The position numbers and the translations under genes were made by a program. The notes beneath the pieces are model-generated. The model did no database searches, was not told the origin of the DNA, and saw only the letters and a list, made by a program, of their open reading frames with translations. 14,444 nucleotides of DNA, taken from NCBI GenBank assembly GCA_947629295.1, contig CANRDH010000023.1:1-14444 (forward strand), given 5' to 3'. Positions 6,700 to 12,856 of the stretch are shown piece by piece (position 1 is the first letter of the stretch; the number at the start of each line of letters is the position of its first letter). Origin of the DNA: an uncultured Clostridia bacterium. Its GTDB lineage: Bacteria; Bacillota; Clostridia; Oscillospirales; Acutalibacteraceae.

Positions 6700-8082
6700 T
6701 CATTCCTTATCTTTGCCGTCAGAACTGTGATTTTTTACGATCAGTACCTTTGATATTCTGCGGCTGTCAACCTCCTGAACCGTAAAGCGGGTGCCGTTTA
6801 TCACAACTGAGGGATGCTCTCCGCTTTTAGGAATATGCCCCATTCTATCAAGCATTATTCCCGCAAGTGTATCGTTATCGTCACCCTCAAAGGATATTCC
6901 GGTAAGCTCTGTTATTTCATCAAGAGATGTAGCTCCGTCAACCGTAAAGCTGTAATCGTTGAGCTGCTTGATTTCCTCATCCTCATTATCATACTCATCC
7001 TGTATGCTTCCCACTATGGATTCGATAAGATCCTCCATGGTAATTATACCGCCGGTTCCGCCGAATTCATCAACCACAACAGCTATCTGAGTTTTATGTG
7101 CCGTCATATATTCAAACATTTCACTGCACCGTTTCGATTCGGGAACAAAAACGGCAGGCTTTAACATATCCTCACCGATTTTCCCCTCCGGAGGATATGT
7201 ATTGACAAACTCAAGAAGGTCCTTGACATATATAATTCCCACTATATCGTCAATACCGTCACTGTAAACCGGTATTCTTGATCTTCCGCTTTTTATTGCA
7301 GTCTGTGCAACATCCGTAAGCTTTGCGTCATTCCTGACTGCGACCACATCCTTACGGTGCGTCATTATTTCCCCTACGGTCGTATCATCAAAATCAAAAA
7401 CATTTTCTATCATATCTTTGGTATTTCCTTCGATAGAACCGTTTTCCTCTCCCTGATCGACCATAAGCAGAATTTCTTCCTCAGTTCGTTGATTTGATAC
7501 ATTTTTCGTATTATGTCCGAACAATCTGACAATAATATTTGCAAGAGCATGGGCAATACCGGCAATTGGCTGAAAAGCCGCCGAAACTATTGAAAATGCG
7601 CGGGAAAAGTATAAAACCGCTGCCTCTGCGCTAATCTCTCCCAACTTTTCGGGAAGAAATATACAAAAGCATGAGAAAAGCATTACAAAAATCAAAAACA
7701 ATGCCAAAGCGGCAATCTGAAAACCCGGCGCAGGATTTGAAAAAAATCCCGACAACGCCCCACCCAATAAAGGCATAAACGTATACTCGCACATAAGCAA
7801 AGCCGCTGACAGACAAATCGCGCAGCTAACATGAGAAAAGGACATATATTTATCGCTGTTTTCAAGTATCTTCAAAGCCCTTTTTGCTCCGCGCAGATTT
7901 TCCTCAGCCTTTTTTCTGACTGCACTGACCGAAGCAGTTGAAACTGCACCCGAAAAATAGGAAATAAAAAAACTGAGTATAAAGAAAAGCAGAATAACGG
8001 AAAGCGTTATTGCAGTACCTCCCGCATCATAAGAAGCGGAAAGGAAAATACCCGAATAATTACCGTCGGAGTCACCCGCCAT
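6700..8082 (-). CDS. CNNM/DUF21-CBS-CorC_HlyC family membrane protein with a divergent membrane domain
   Basis: The 460-aa protein has the family layout: membrane region (about 23-45, 85-112, 121-143, with further hydrophobic stretches to about 187), a CBS pair (about 235-360; GEIMTHRKDVVAVRNDAKL, then SRIPVYSDGIDDIVGIIYVKDLL), and a C-terminal CorC_HlyC domain (about 375-450). DEFGGTGGIITMEDLIESIVGSI at 338-360 is a classic signature. Family members are linked to Mg2+/Co2+ efflux or resistance. The membrane half, however, departs from the usual pattern: the SAAE-type motif reads FSGAVSTASV (43-52) and the usual GE-x-xPK reads FLPEKLGE (142-149), so transport should not be assumed. Many 'hemolysin' database labels refer to this family; hemolysis is not implied. 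ATG 8082 has AGAGGT nine bases upstream, and a strong promoter precedes it. Confidence 0.85.
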   Translation of the reverse strand: MAGDSDGNYSGIFLSASYDAGGTAITLSVILLFFILSFFISYFSGAVSTASVSAVRKKAEENLRGAKRALKILENSDKYMSFSHVSCAICLSAALLMCEYTFMPLLGGALSGFFSNPAPGFQIAALALFLIFVMLFSCFCIFLPEKLGEISAEAAVLYFSRAFSIVSAAFQPIAGIAHALANIIVRLFGHNTKNVSNQRTEEEILLMVDQGEENGSIEGNTKDMIENVFDFDDTTVGEIMTHRKDVVAVRNDAKLTDVAQTAIKSGRSRIPVYSDGIDDIVGIIYVKDLLEFVNTYPPEGKIGEDMLKPAVFVPESKRCSEMFEYMTAHKTQIAVVVDEFGGTGGIITMEDLIESIVGSIQDEYDNEDEEIKQLNDYSFTVDGATSLDEITELTGISFEGDDNDTLAGIMLDRMGHIPKSGEHPSVVINGTRFTVQEVDSRRISKVLIVKNHSSDGKDKE

Positions 8083-8118
8083 AAAATTACACCTCTGATA
8101 TTATAAACATCTATATAA

Positions 8119-8147
8119 ATGATACGAAAAAAGCGTACTTCTGTCAA
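8119..8147 (-). promoter_or_regulatory. Sigma-A promoter of the CNNM/CorC gene
   Basis: Minus-strand perfect TTGACA (8142-8147), a 17-base spacer and TATCAT (8119-8124). The leader is about 30 bases. A second minus-strand TTGACA lies immediately upstream (8149-8154) as one arm of a 13-base palindrome. Confidence 0.75.
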
Positions 8148-8148
8148 C

Positions 8149-8183
8149 TGTCAATTTGACACATATTTTATATGACATAAAAA
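8149..8183 (+). promoter_or_regulatory. Palindrome TGTCAA-T-TTGACA and putative promoter of the M14 peptidase gene
   Basis: A perfect palindrome (8149-8161) has as its right arm a plus-strand TTGACA (8156-8161), followed after 16 bases by a weak TAAAAA (8178-8183). This is the best candidate promoter for the divergent peptidase gene. The palindrome is one base from the -35 of the opposite promoter, so a bound regulator could affect both directions; that is inference. Confidence 0.4.
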
Positions 8184-8277
8184 AATATTGTAGGCATTTT
8201 AATATGACAGATTTATTGAAGCTTCAGATGTATTATTGTTTCAGTCCATTAATTTGAATTATGAAAGGAGAATTATA

Positions 8278-9183
8278 ATGTTCGAAAAAGCTCTGCTCAA
8301 AAAGCCGTGTGACAGAAAAACCCGTGAAGCTCTTATCGGCGGATTGCTGATCGATTACGGTTTTGTTTCCCGCGATACGATCGGTGAAAGCCGCTGCTCA
8401 AGACCCATTGATATGCTTTGTGTAGGAAGCAGAAAAAAACAGGTACTTCTTGCAGGTGCATTTCACGGTATGGAATGGCTGACATCGTCACTGCTTCTGC
8501 GCTTTTTTAACGATGTCTGCTCCGCAGTAATGAAGGGCGAATCACTTTGCGGGGTAAGAGTCGGAACCTTTCTGAATATGAGAGGACTTGCTCTGATACC
8601 GTGCATAAATCCCGACGGAGTTGAAATACAGATTAACGGTGCTGTCACGGCGGGAACTTATGAAGGTCTTGTCAATGAGGCAAGCGGAGGTGATACCTCA
8701 AGTTGGCAGTCGAATGCCGCAGGCGTAGATATTAACCATAATTTCTCAGCAAATTGGGACAGTCTGCACCAAATGGAAATAGAAAACGGAATAAGCTCTC
8801 CCTCACCCACACGCTATGGCGGGGAATTTCCGGAAAGCGAACCGGAAAGCCGCACAATTGCTTCATATTGCCGTGCAGGAAATATAACACATGCTCTTGC
8901 ATTCCACAGTCAGGGAGAGGAAATATATTGGAGCTTCGGTGACTATAAGGACGAGGACGCACATAAAATGGCTCAGGCGCTGTCGGGAGTCAGCGGATAT
9001 CAGATAAGCGAGCCGGAGGGTCTTGCTGTAGGCGGGGGCTTCAAGGATTGGTTTGTTGAGAAATTCCACCGTCCCGCCTTTACCGTTGAAATAGGAAAGG
9101 GGAAAAATCCTCTGCCGATAGACGATATTGACGATATTTACGAAAAAATAAAGGAAATGCTTGTGCTGTCTCTTGTATTATGA
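8278..9183 (+). CDS. M14 family zinc carboxypeptidase, gamma-D-glutamyl-diamino acid endopeptidase type (M14C)
   Basis: The 301-aa protein is a funnelin metallopeptidase. Zinc ligands are visible as His63 and Glu66 (AFHGMEWLTS, HxxE) and His210 (LAFHSQGEEIYW); Glu271 in FTVEIGKG is the general acid/base. NPDGVEIQI (111-119) and GVDINHNFSANW (149-160) complete the fold; the second replaces the NR of digestive carboxypeptidases with NH. HSQGEEIYW and this substitution fit the M14C subgroup, which cleaves gamma-D-Glu-diamino acid bonds of peptidoglycan peptides, often during sporulation or recycling. There is no signal peptide, so it probably acts in the cytoplasm on muropeptides or is released at lysis. 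ATG 8278 follows AAAGGAG by seven bases; a TTG 14 codons earlier lacks a ribosome site. It diverges from the CNNM/CorC gene. No terminator is evident after it. Confidence 0.88.
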   Translation: MFEKALLKKPCDRKTREALIGGLLIDYGFVSRDTIGESRCSRPIDMLCVGSRKKQVLLAGAFHGMEWLTSSLLLRFFNDVCSAVMKGESLCGVRVGTFLNMRGLALIPCINPDGVEIQINGAVTAGTYEGLVNEASGGDTSSWQSNAAGVDINHNFSANWDSLHQMEIENGISSPSPTRYGGEFPESEPESRTIASYCRAGNITHALAFHSQGEEIYWSFGDYKDEDAHKMAQALSGVSGYQISEPEGLAVGGGFKDWFVEKFHRPAFTVEIGKGKNPLPIDDIDDIYEKIKEMLVLSLVL

Positions 9184-9226
9184 TGTACAATTTATTGTAG
9201 GATTAATTATTTTAATTAATGGGTTA

Positions 9227-9255
9227 TTGAAAAAAAGTACTGAATATGGTATTAT
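9227..9255 (+). promoter_or_regulatory. Sigma-A promoter (extended -10) of the lipoprotein pair
   Basis: TTGAAA (9227-9232), a 17-base spacer and TATTAT (9250-9255) preceded by TGG, giving an extended -10. The start near 9262 leaves a leader of about 25 bases containing AGGAGG (9271-9276). Confidence 0.7.
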
Positions 9256-9286
9256 AGGAATACAAATCAAAGGAGGTTGAAATATT

Positions 9287-10063
9287 GTGTTTAAAAATAT
9301 AAGTAAGATACTGACAGCAGCTCTTTTCTGCTCGCTTATTCTTATGAGCGGCTGTATAACAGTCAATAACGGCGACAGTTCATCAAATAGCGGTTCCTCG
9401 GTTTCTCAACAGGGAAACAGTGAAAATTCAGATAACGGTAGCAGCTCGAATGAGGAGTCTTATAATAACAGTGACAGTCCCTCAGAGCTTTCTTCCTATG
9501 TAAGCGATAACACCGTTTCCGTAGATGAAAGCGATATATCGGTTGATTCCTCAGATGAAGAAACACCTGATGATTCCTCCGCTGCTCAGGTGAGCTTCGA
9601 CGGGTATCAGTTTGACGATGAACAAATTGTTGACGATTACCATACAGCAAAGGTATTTACGTCAAATGACACTTTTAATGAAATTTTCGCTGAAAATTCT
9701 CTTGACAAGGAATATAATACAGAACAGCAGAATGCGGGAACAAGCAGCCAGATGAGGCAGATAACTGCAAAATATTCCGCAAAGTGGAAAGACAAGGTAA
9801 GTGAAATATTTGAAGACCTCGACAGTATGCTTTCCGACAGGGCGGAGGAGCACGAAAAGCTTTTACAGTCACAGGATGAATGGATAAGCGGTTTGGGAGA
9901 GGTTGAAAACAGCTTTTATTCCGAAGCTGACGGCGCAGGCACAGAGGCTCTTATCGCCGCAGAAGCTGCCGTTATGAATTATTATAAGGGCAGAGCCGCT
10001 GTTTTGCTTGAGCAGATATATGAATTGAATGGTGAGATAAATCTCAGCAGCTACGATCTTTGA
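9287..10063 (+). CDS. Predicted lipoprotein with Ser/Asn/Asp-rich linker and LprI/DUF1311-like helical domain
   Basis: The 258-aa product starts at GTG 9287, ten bases after AGGAGG. A lipoprotein signal peptide ends in LMSGC (lipobox, Cys23). Residues 24-100 are a low-complexity linker of Ser, Asn, Asp, Glu and Gly, typical of a spacer lifting a domain off the membrane through the cell wall. Residues about 101-135 (SFDGYQFDDEQIVDDYHTAK onwards) are a short folded-looking part. Residues 136-248 are helical: LDKEYN, then LLQSQDEWISGLGEVENSF (192-210), then a Tyr/Ala/Leu-rich helix to EQIYELNGE. The Q-DEW spacing recalls the DUF1311/LprI-like domain found in lysozyme-inhibitor relatives. That match is by eye and moderate. 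It heads a two-gene lipoprotein unit with the next gene. Confidence 0.7.
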   Translation: MFKNISKILTAALFCSLILMSGCITVNNGDSSSNSGSSVSQQGNSENSDNGSSSNEESYNNSDSPSELSSYVSDNTVSVDESDISVDSSDEETPDDSSAAQVSFDGYQFDDEQIVDDYHTAKVFTSNDTFNEIFAENSLDKEYNTEQQNAGTSSQMRQITAKYSAKWKDKVSEIFEDLDSMLSDRAEEHEKLLQSQDEWISGLGEVENSFYSEADGAGTEALIAAEAAVMNYYKGRAAVLLEQIYELNGEINLSSYDL

Positions 10064-10078
10064 CAGCAGGGGTAATAT

Positions 10079-10576
10079 ATGAAATTTTTTAAAGGTATCA
10101 GGATTGTATCTGTTGCTTTTACATTACTTTTTACTATTGCAGCATTATCCGCCTGTTCATTTAACAGCAGTATAAGTATAGGCAATTATGTTTCGGATGT
10201 AAACAGTAATGTCCAGCAGGCTGTCAGTCTTACACGTGAGTTTCGCAAGCTTAAGGAAACGGTTGACACAAGAAGTCCCGACGACGCAAAGGAATATACC
10301 GAACTGCTTGAAAAGCTTTCACAGCTTTATACAAACATATTGAAGCTTGAAGCCCCGGAAAGATATGATGATATTGACGCCGAGCTCAAGGATTATTCCC
10401 AAAAGGCTTTATCGTATATATCAAAGCTGCAAAGTCTTATTGCAGTTTCTCAGGACACGGGCAATGATTCCCTCTACAAGCGTGACAGCGAATCAATTAT
10501 AGAGGATTATGAGGAAGCCTACAATTCTATTGTTGATTTATCCGCTCAGGAACAGACCCGTTTCAGAAACGACTGA
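10079..10576 (+). CDS. Small predicted lipoprotein with helical coiled-coil domain
   Basis: The 165-aa product has a lipoprotein signal peptide: MKFFKGIRIV, a hydrophobic core and ALSAC with lipidated Cys26. The mature part, about 40-160, is almost wholly helical with heptad-like Leu and charged residues (TELLEKLSQLYTNILKLEAP at 75-94). I do not recognise a named family with confidence; a resemblance to small Bacillota helical lipoproteins such as DUF6376 is only suggestive. The start ATG is 15 bases after the previous lipoprotein's stop, with a weak AGGGGT site, so it is probably cotranscribed and may work with it at the outer membrane face. No enzyme motif is visible. Transcription would end at the shared terminator at 10736-10775. 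Confidence 0.7.
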   Translation: MKFFKGIRIVSVAFTLLFTIAALSACSFNSSISIGNYVSDVNSNVQQAVSLTREFRKLKETVDTRSPDDAKEYTELLEKLSQLYTNILKLEAPERYDDIDAELKDYSQKALSYISKLQSLIAVSQDTGNDSLYKRDSESIIEDYEEAYNSIVDLSAQEQTRFRND

Positions 10577-10581
10577 CAGTT

Positions 10582-10664
10582 AATTGCGGAGTGCCCCCGC
10601 GGGCAATTCGGGTTTTCGCTCACTGCGCTCGACGGCGTGAATATGACTGCGGTACTCCGTAATT
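10582..10664. repeat. MITE-like or structured-RNA inverted-repeat element
   Basis: The ends, AATTGCGGAGTGCC (10582-10595) and GGTACTCCGTAATT (10651-10664), pair over 14 positions if two G-U pairs are allowed. The interior is GC-rich and contains CCCGCGGG (10596-10603) and a TTCGC/GTGAA stem-forming segment, in contrast to the AT-rich flanks. It contains no gene and lies four bases after the lipoprotein stop. The ends that pair better as RNA than as DNA suggest either a transcribed structured element or an old MITE. No clear target-site duplication is visible. Confidence 0.55.
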
Positions 10665-10735
10665 CAGTAAATAACAATAGGAAATTAAGTACTCTGTCCT
10701 CGGTTTTCTCATAAAATCTTGATACAACAAACGCC

Positions 10736-10775
10736 AAAACGGAAGGTAAGCCGTATGCTTGCCCTCCGTTTTTTT
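10736..10775. terminator. Bidirectional Rho-independent terminator between the lipoprotein pair and yebC
   Basis: AAAACGGAAGGTAAGC (10736-10751) pairs with GCTTGCCCTCCGTTTT (10757-10772) over 16 positions with one A-C mismatch and one T-G pair, and a 5-base loop. A T-run follows on the plus strand to 10775, and TTTT follows on the minus strand. It serves two convergent transcription units. Confidence 0.85.
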
Positions 10776-10796
10776 ATTCAATATACAATTTTAACA

Positions 10797-11540
10797 TTAT
10801 TCGTCCGTATCAGGCATATCCCAGTTATGATATACATTCTGAACATCATCGTTATCATCAAGTATGTCAAGAAGCTTCTGCATTTTAACCGCAGCTTCCT
10901 CGTCGTCTATCTTTGTGTAGGTTGACGGTATCATTGACACATCAGCAGATACTAGTTCATACCCTTTTTCCGTAAGCGCCTCCATAACTGTACCAAAATC
11001 CTCGGGCTCCGTATATATTTCATAAACATCATCGCTGTCGGAATTGAAATCGGAAGCTCCTGCCTCAAGCGCATCCTCCATGACCTTGTCCTCTTCATTA
11101 TCTTCCTTTTCAATAAGAAGAAGTCCCTTTTGACTGAACATAAAGGATACACATCCCTGCGTTCCGAGATTACCGCCGAATTTATCAAAATAATGACGAA
11201 TATCTCCCGCAGTACGATTACGGTTATCTGTAAGTGTTTCAACTATAACGGCAATTCCGCAGGGGCCGTAGCCTTCATAGGTGATATTCTCATAATTATC
11301 CCCGTCAGCACTTCCCGCAGCTTTTTTAATAATACGCTCAATATTATCATTCGGAACATTATTTGCCTTAGCTTTGGCTATACATTCACGCAGCTTTGAA
11401 TTGGAAGCGGGGTCTGCTCCGCCGCCCTCACGTACTGCAACTGCAAGCTCTCTTCCTATTTTTGTAAATACCTTGGCTCTTGCGCCGTCTGTCTTTTCCT
11501 TTTTTCTCTTTATTGTACTCCATTTTGAATGTCCTGACAT
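10797..11540 (-). CDS. yebC: YebC/PmpR family protein (transcriptional regulator or translation factor)
   Basis: The 247-aa product has the unmistakable start MSGHSKWSTIKRKKEKTDGARAK followed by FTKIGRELAVAVREGG and NVPNDNIERIIKKA. ITYEGYGPCGIAVIVETLTDNRNRT (about 83-107) and the three-domain length are standard. Family members were described as DNA-binding regulators (PmpR), and some are now tied to relief of ribosome stalling at proline stretches. Which applies here is unknown; an efp gene in the same window is suggestive but not evidence of linkage. The C-terminal part is strongly acidic. ATG 11540 follows AGGAGG by about ten bases, and an extended -10 promoter precedes it. The gene ends at the bidirectional terminator. 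Confidence 0.95.
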   Translation of the reverse strand: MSGHSKWSTIKRKKEKTDGARAKVFTKIGRELAVAVREGGGADPASNSKLRECIAKAKANNVPNDNIERIIKKAAGSADGDNYENITYEGYGPCGIAVIVETLTDNRNRTAGDIRHYFDKFGGNLGTQGCVSFMFSQKGLLLIEKEDNEEDKVMEDALEAGASDFNSDSDDVYEIYTEPEDFGTVMEALTEKGYELVSADVSMIPSTYTKIDDEEAAVKMQKLLDILDDNDDVQNVYHNWDMPDTDE

Positions 11541-11575
11541 ATAAAGAATGCCTCCTGTAAATAATTTCGCCTACT

Positions 11576-11604
11576 ATTTTAACACATAAAGCAATTTTTA
11601 GCAA
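11576..11604 (-). promoter_or_regulatory. Sigma-A promoter (extended -10) of yebC
   Basis: Minus-strand TTGCTA (11599-11604), a 17-base spacer and TAAAAT (11576-11581) preceded by TGT, an extended -10. It lies just downstream of the pyrB stop codon, so yebC need not depend on pyrB transcription. Confidence 0.65.
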
Positions 11605-11633
11605 GTACCTTATAAACAAGTATTACTTATCTT

Positions 11634-12707
11634 TCAAATAAGCGTTCTGCCGTCGCAATATCCGCAAAGTAACATATCTCCTCCCGCCTCTCTGAATATG
11701 GAAGGCAGGTATTTCTCACTCTTTGTAATACATCTCGGATTAGAGCATTTGAATGGATGAGTCGGCGTCACCCTTGGAGCAAATACCTTATCTTCGTTTT
11801 TAAGCATAGTAAGAATAAGTGCCATTCTTCCGTACATTCCGTAAACGGTCTGTATATAATATTTAGCCCTCTCATCATAGTCAACTTCAACATCAATTTC
11901 GTCAACCCTCGGCAGCGGATGCAGTATCTTCATAGTCTTTTTTGCATTTCTCAGTTTTTCCTTATCGAGAACAAATACACCGTTTTGTTTTTGATATTCT
12001 TCCTCACTTGAAAAACGCTCCTTTTGTATTCTTGTCATATAAAGCACATCAAGCTCGGGCATAGCTGCGGCAAGAGTGCTAACCTCTGTATAGTCGCATT
12101 CGGAGGCATTTATAACATCCTTGATATATTGCGGAACGCAAAGCTCAGGGGTCGATATCAGAACAAACTTGTTTCCCCTGAAGGTCGCCATGGTTTTTAT
12201 CAGAGAATGTACGGTTCTTCCGTTTTTCAAATCTCCGCAAAGACCTATGCAAAGATTGTCAAGCCTGCCCATTTCATTATAAAGAGTTACAACGTCAGTC
12301 AAGGTTTGCGTGGGGTGAAGATGTCCGCCGTCACCCGCGTTAATTACGGGAACAGGCGAATACATTGCCGCAGCCGCAGCCGTACCCTCCATAGGGTGAC
12401 GTATTGCAATAACGTCGGCATATCCGCCGATGACGCTTACTGTATCCTTGAGATTCTCACCTTTTGCAACAGACGAATTCTGAGGATTGTCAAAGCCTAT
12501 TATATTTCCTCCCAACCGAAGCATTGCCGTCTGGAATGACATCTGTGTTCTTGTTGACGGCTCATAAAAAAGTGTTGCAAGTATCTTTCCCTTGCAGGCG
12601 TCAAGATAATCTTTCGGGTGCGCTTTAATCTCATTTGCAAGATTAATTATATTGATAAGCTCTCTGTGCGAAAGGTCGGTCAAATCCACAACATGTCTGT
12701 TTTTCAT
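11634..12707 (-). CDS. pyrB: Aspartate carbamoyltransferase catalytic chain with C-terminal PyrI-like zinc module
   Basis: The enzyme joins carbamoyl phosphate and L-aspartate, the committed step of pyrimidine synthesis. Carbamoyl-phosphate motif STRT is at 51-54 (YEPSTRTQMSF), the mobile Lys loop VAKGENLKDT at 80-89, HPTQTLTD at 131-138, and LHPLPRVDEI at 262-271. The normal catalytic chain would end near residue 312; here about 45 residues follow, containing Cys321, Cys326, Cys348 and Cys351 (CSNPRCI...LCGYC). That C-x4-C / C-x2-C pattern and its NP-CI sequence strongly resemble the zinc domain of the regulatory subunit PyrI. The allosteric nucleotide-binding domain of PyrI is absent and no pyrI gene is in the window. 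ATG 12707 is used because AAAGGTGAT lies six to seven bases upstream; the ATG ten codons earlier has no ribosome site. It stands alone, not in a pyr operon. No PyrR-type attenuator is evident. Confidence 0.93.
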   Translation of the reverse strand: MKNRHVVDLTDLSHRELINIINLANEIKAHPKDYLDACKGKILATLFYEPSTRTQMSFQTAMLRLGGNIIGFDNPQNSSVAKGENLKDTVSVIGGYADVIAIRHPMEGTAAAAAMYSPVPVINAGDGGHLHPTQTLTDVVTLYNEMGRLDNLCIGLCGDLKNGRTVHSLIKTMATFRGNKFVLISTPELCVPQYIKDVINASECDYTEVSTLAAAMPELDVLYMTRIQKERFSSEEEYQKQNGVFVLDKEKLRNAKKTMKILHPLPRVDEIDVEVDYDERAKYYIQTVYGMYGRMALILTMLKNEDKVFAPRVTPTHPFKCSNPRCITKSEKYLPSIFREAGGDMLLCGYCDGRTLI

Positions 12708-12749
12708 ATTTTTATCACCTTTTCCTTGTTTTCCCATAAATAAAGTTAT

Positions 12750-12768
12750 CTGAATTCATGCAATTCAG
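12750..12768 (-). promoter_or_regulatory. Inverted repeat in the pyrB leader
   Basis: CTGAATT (12750-12756) and AATTCAG (12762-12768) are perfect 7-base arms around CATGC, 43 bases upstream of the chosen pyrB start. It could be an operator or a leader hairpin. I cannot find a convincing pyrB promoter between 12769 and 12820. Confidence 0.3.
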
Positions 12769-12820
12769 TCCGCCAATCTCTTTGATTTGATCATTTTGCA
12801 TATCAAACACAATGCAGCCG

Positions 12821-12853
12821 AAAATTAAGCCTGCCGAAAACCGACAGGCTTAA
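12821..12853 (-). terminator. Rho-independent terminator of ftsZ
   Basis: TTAAGCCTG (12825-12833) pairs with CAGGCTTAA (12845-12853), extended inside by CG/CG across a mismatch. On the minus strand a short TTTT (complement of 12821-12824) follows. It begins four bases after the ftsZ stop codon and separates ftsZ from pyrB. Confidence 0.7.
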
Positions 12854-12856
12854 AAA

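Noticed and set aside
8236..8277. Upstream TTG start adding 14 residues to the M14 peptidase
   Set aside because: No ribosome site upstream of it, whereas AAAGGAG stands seven bases before ATG 8278.
9186..9220. AT-only inverted repeats after the M14 gene (TACAA/TTGTA and ATTAATTA/TAATTAAT) as a terminator
   Set aside because: Stems lack GC pairs and a T-run; they are expected by chance in such AT-rich sequence.
12708..12820. UMP-responsive attenuator or PyrR-type leader before pyrB
   Set aside because: No antiterminator/terminator pair or PyrR-binding loop consensus can be found; only a short inverted repeat is present.
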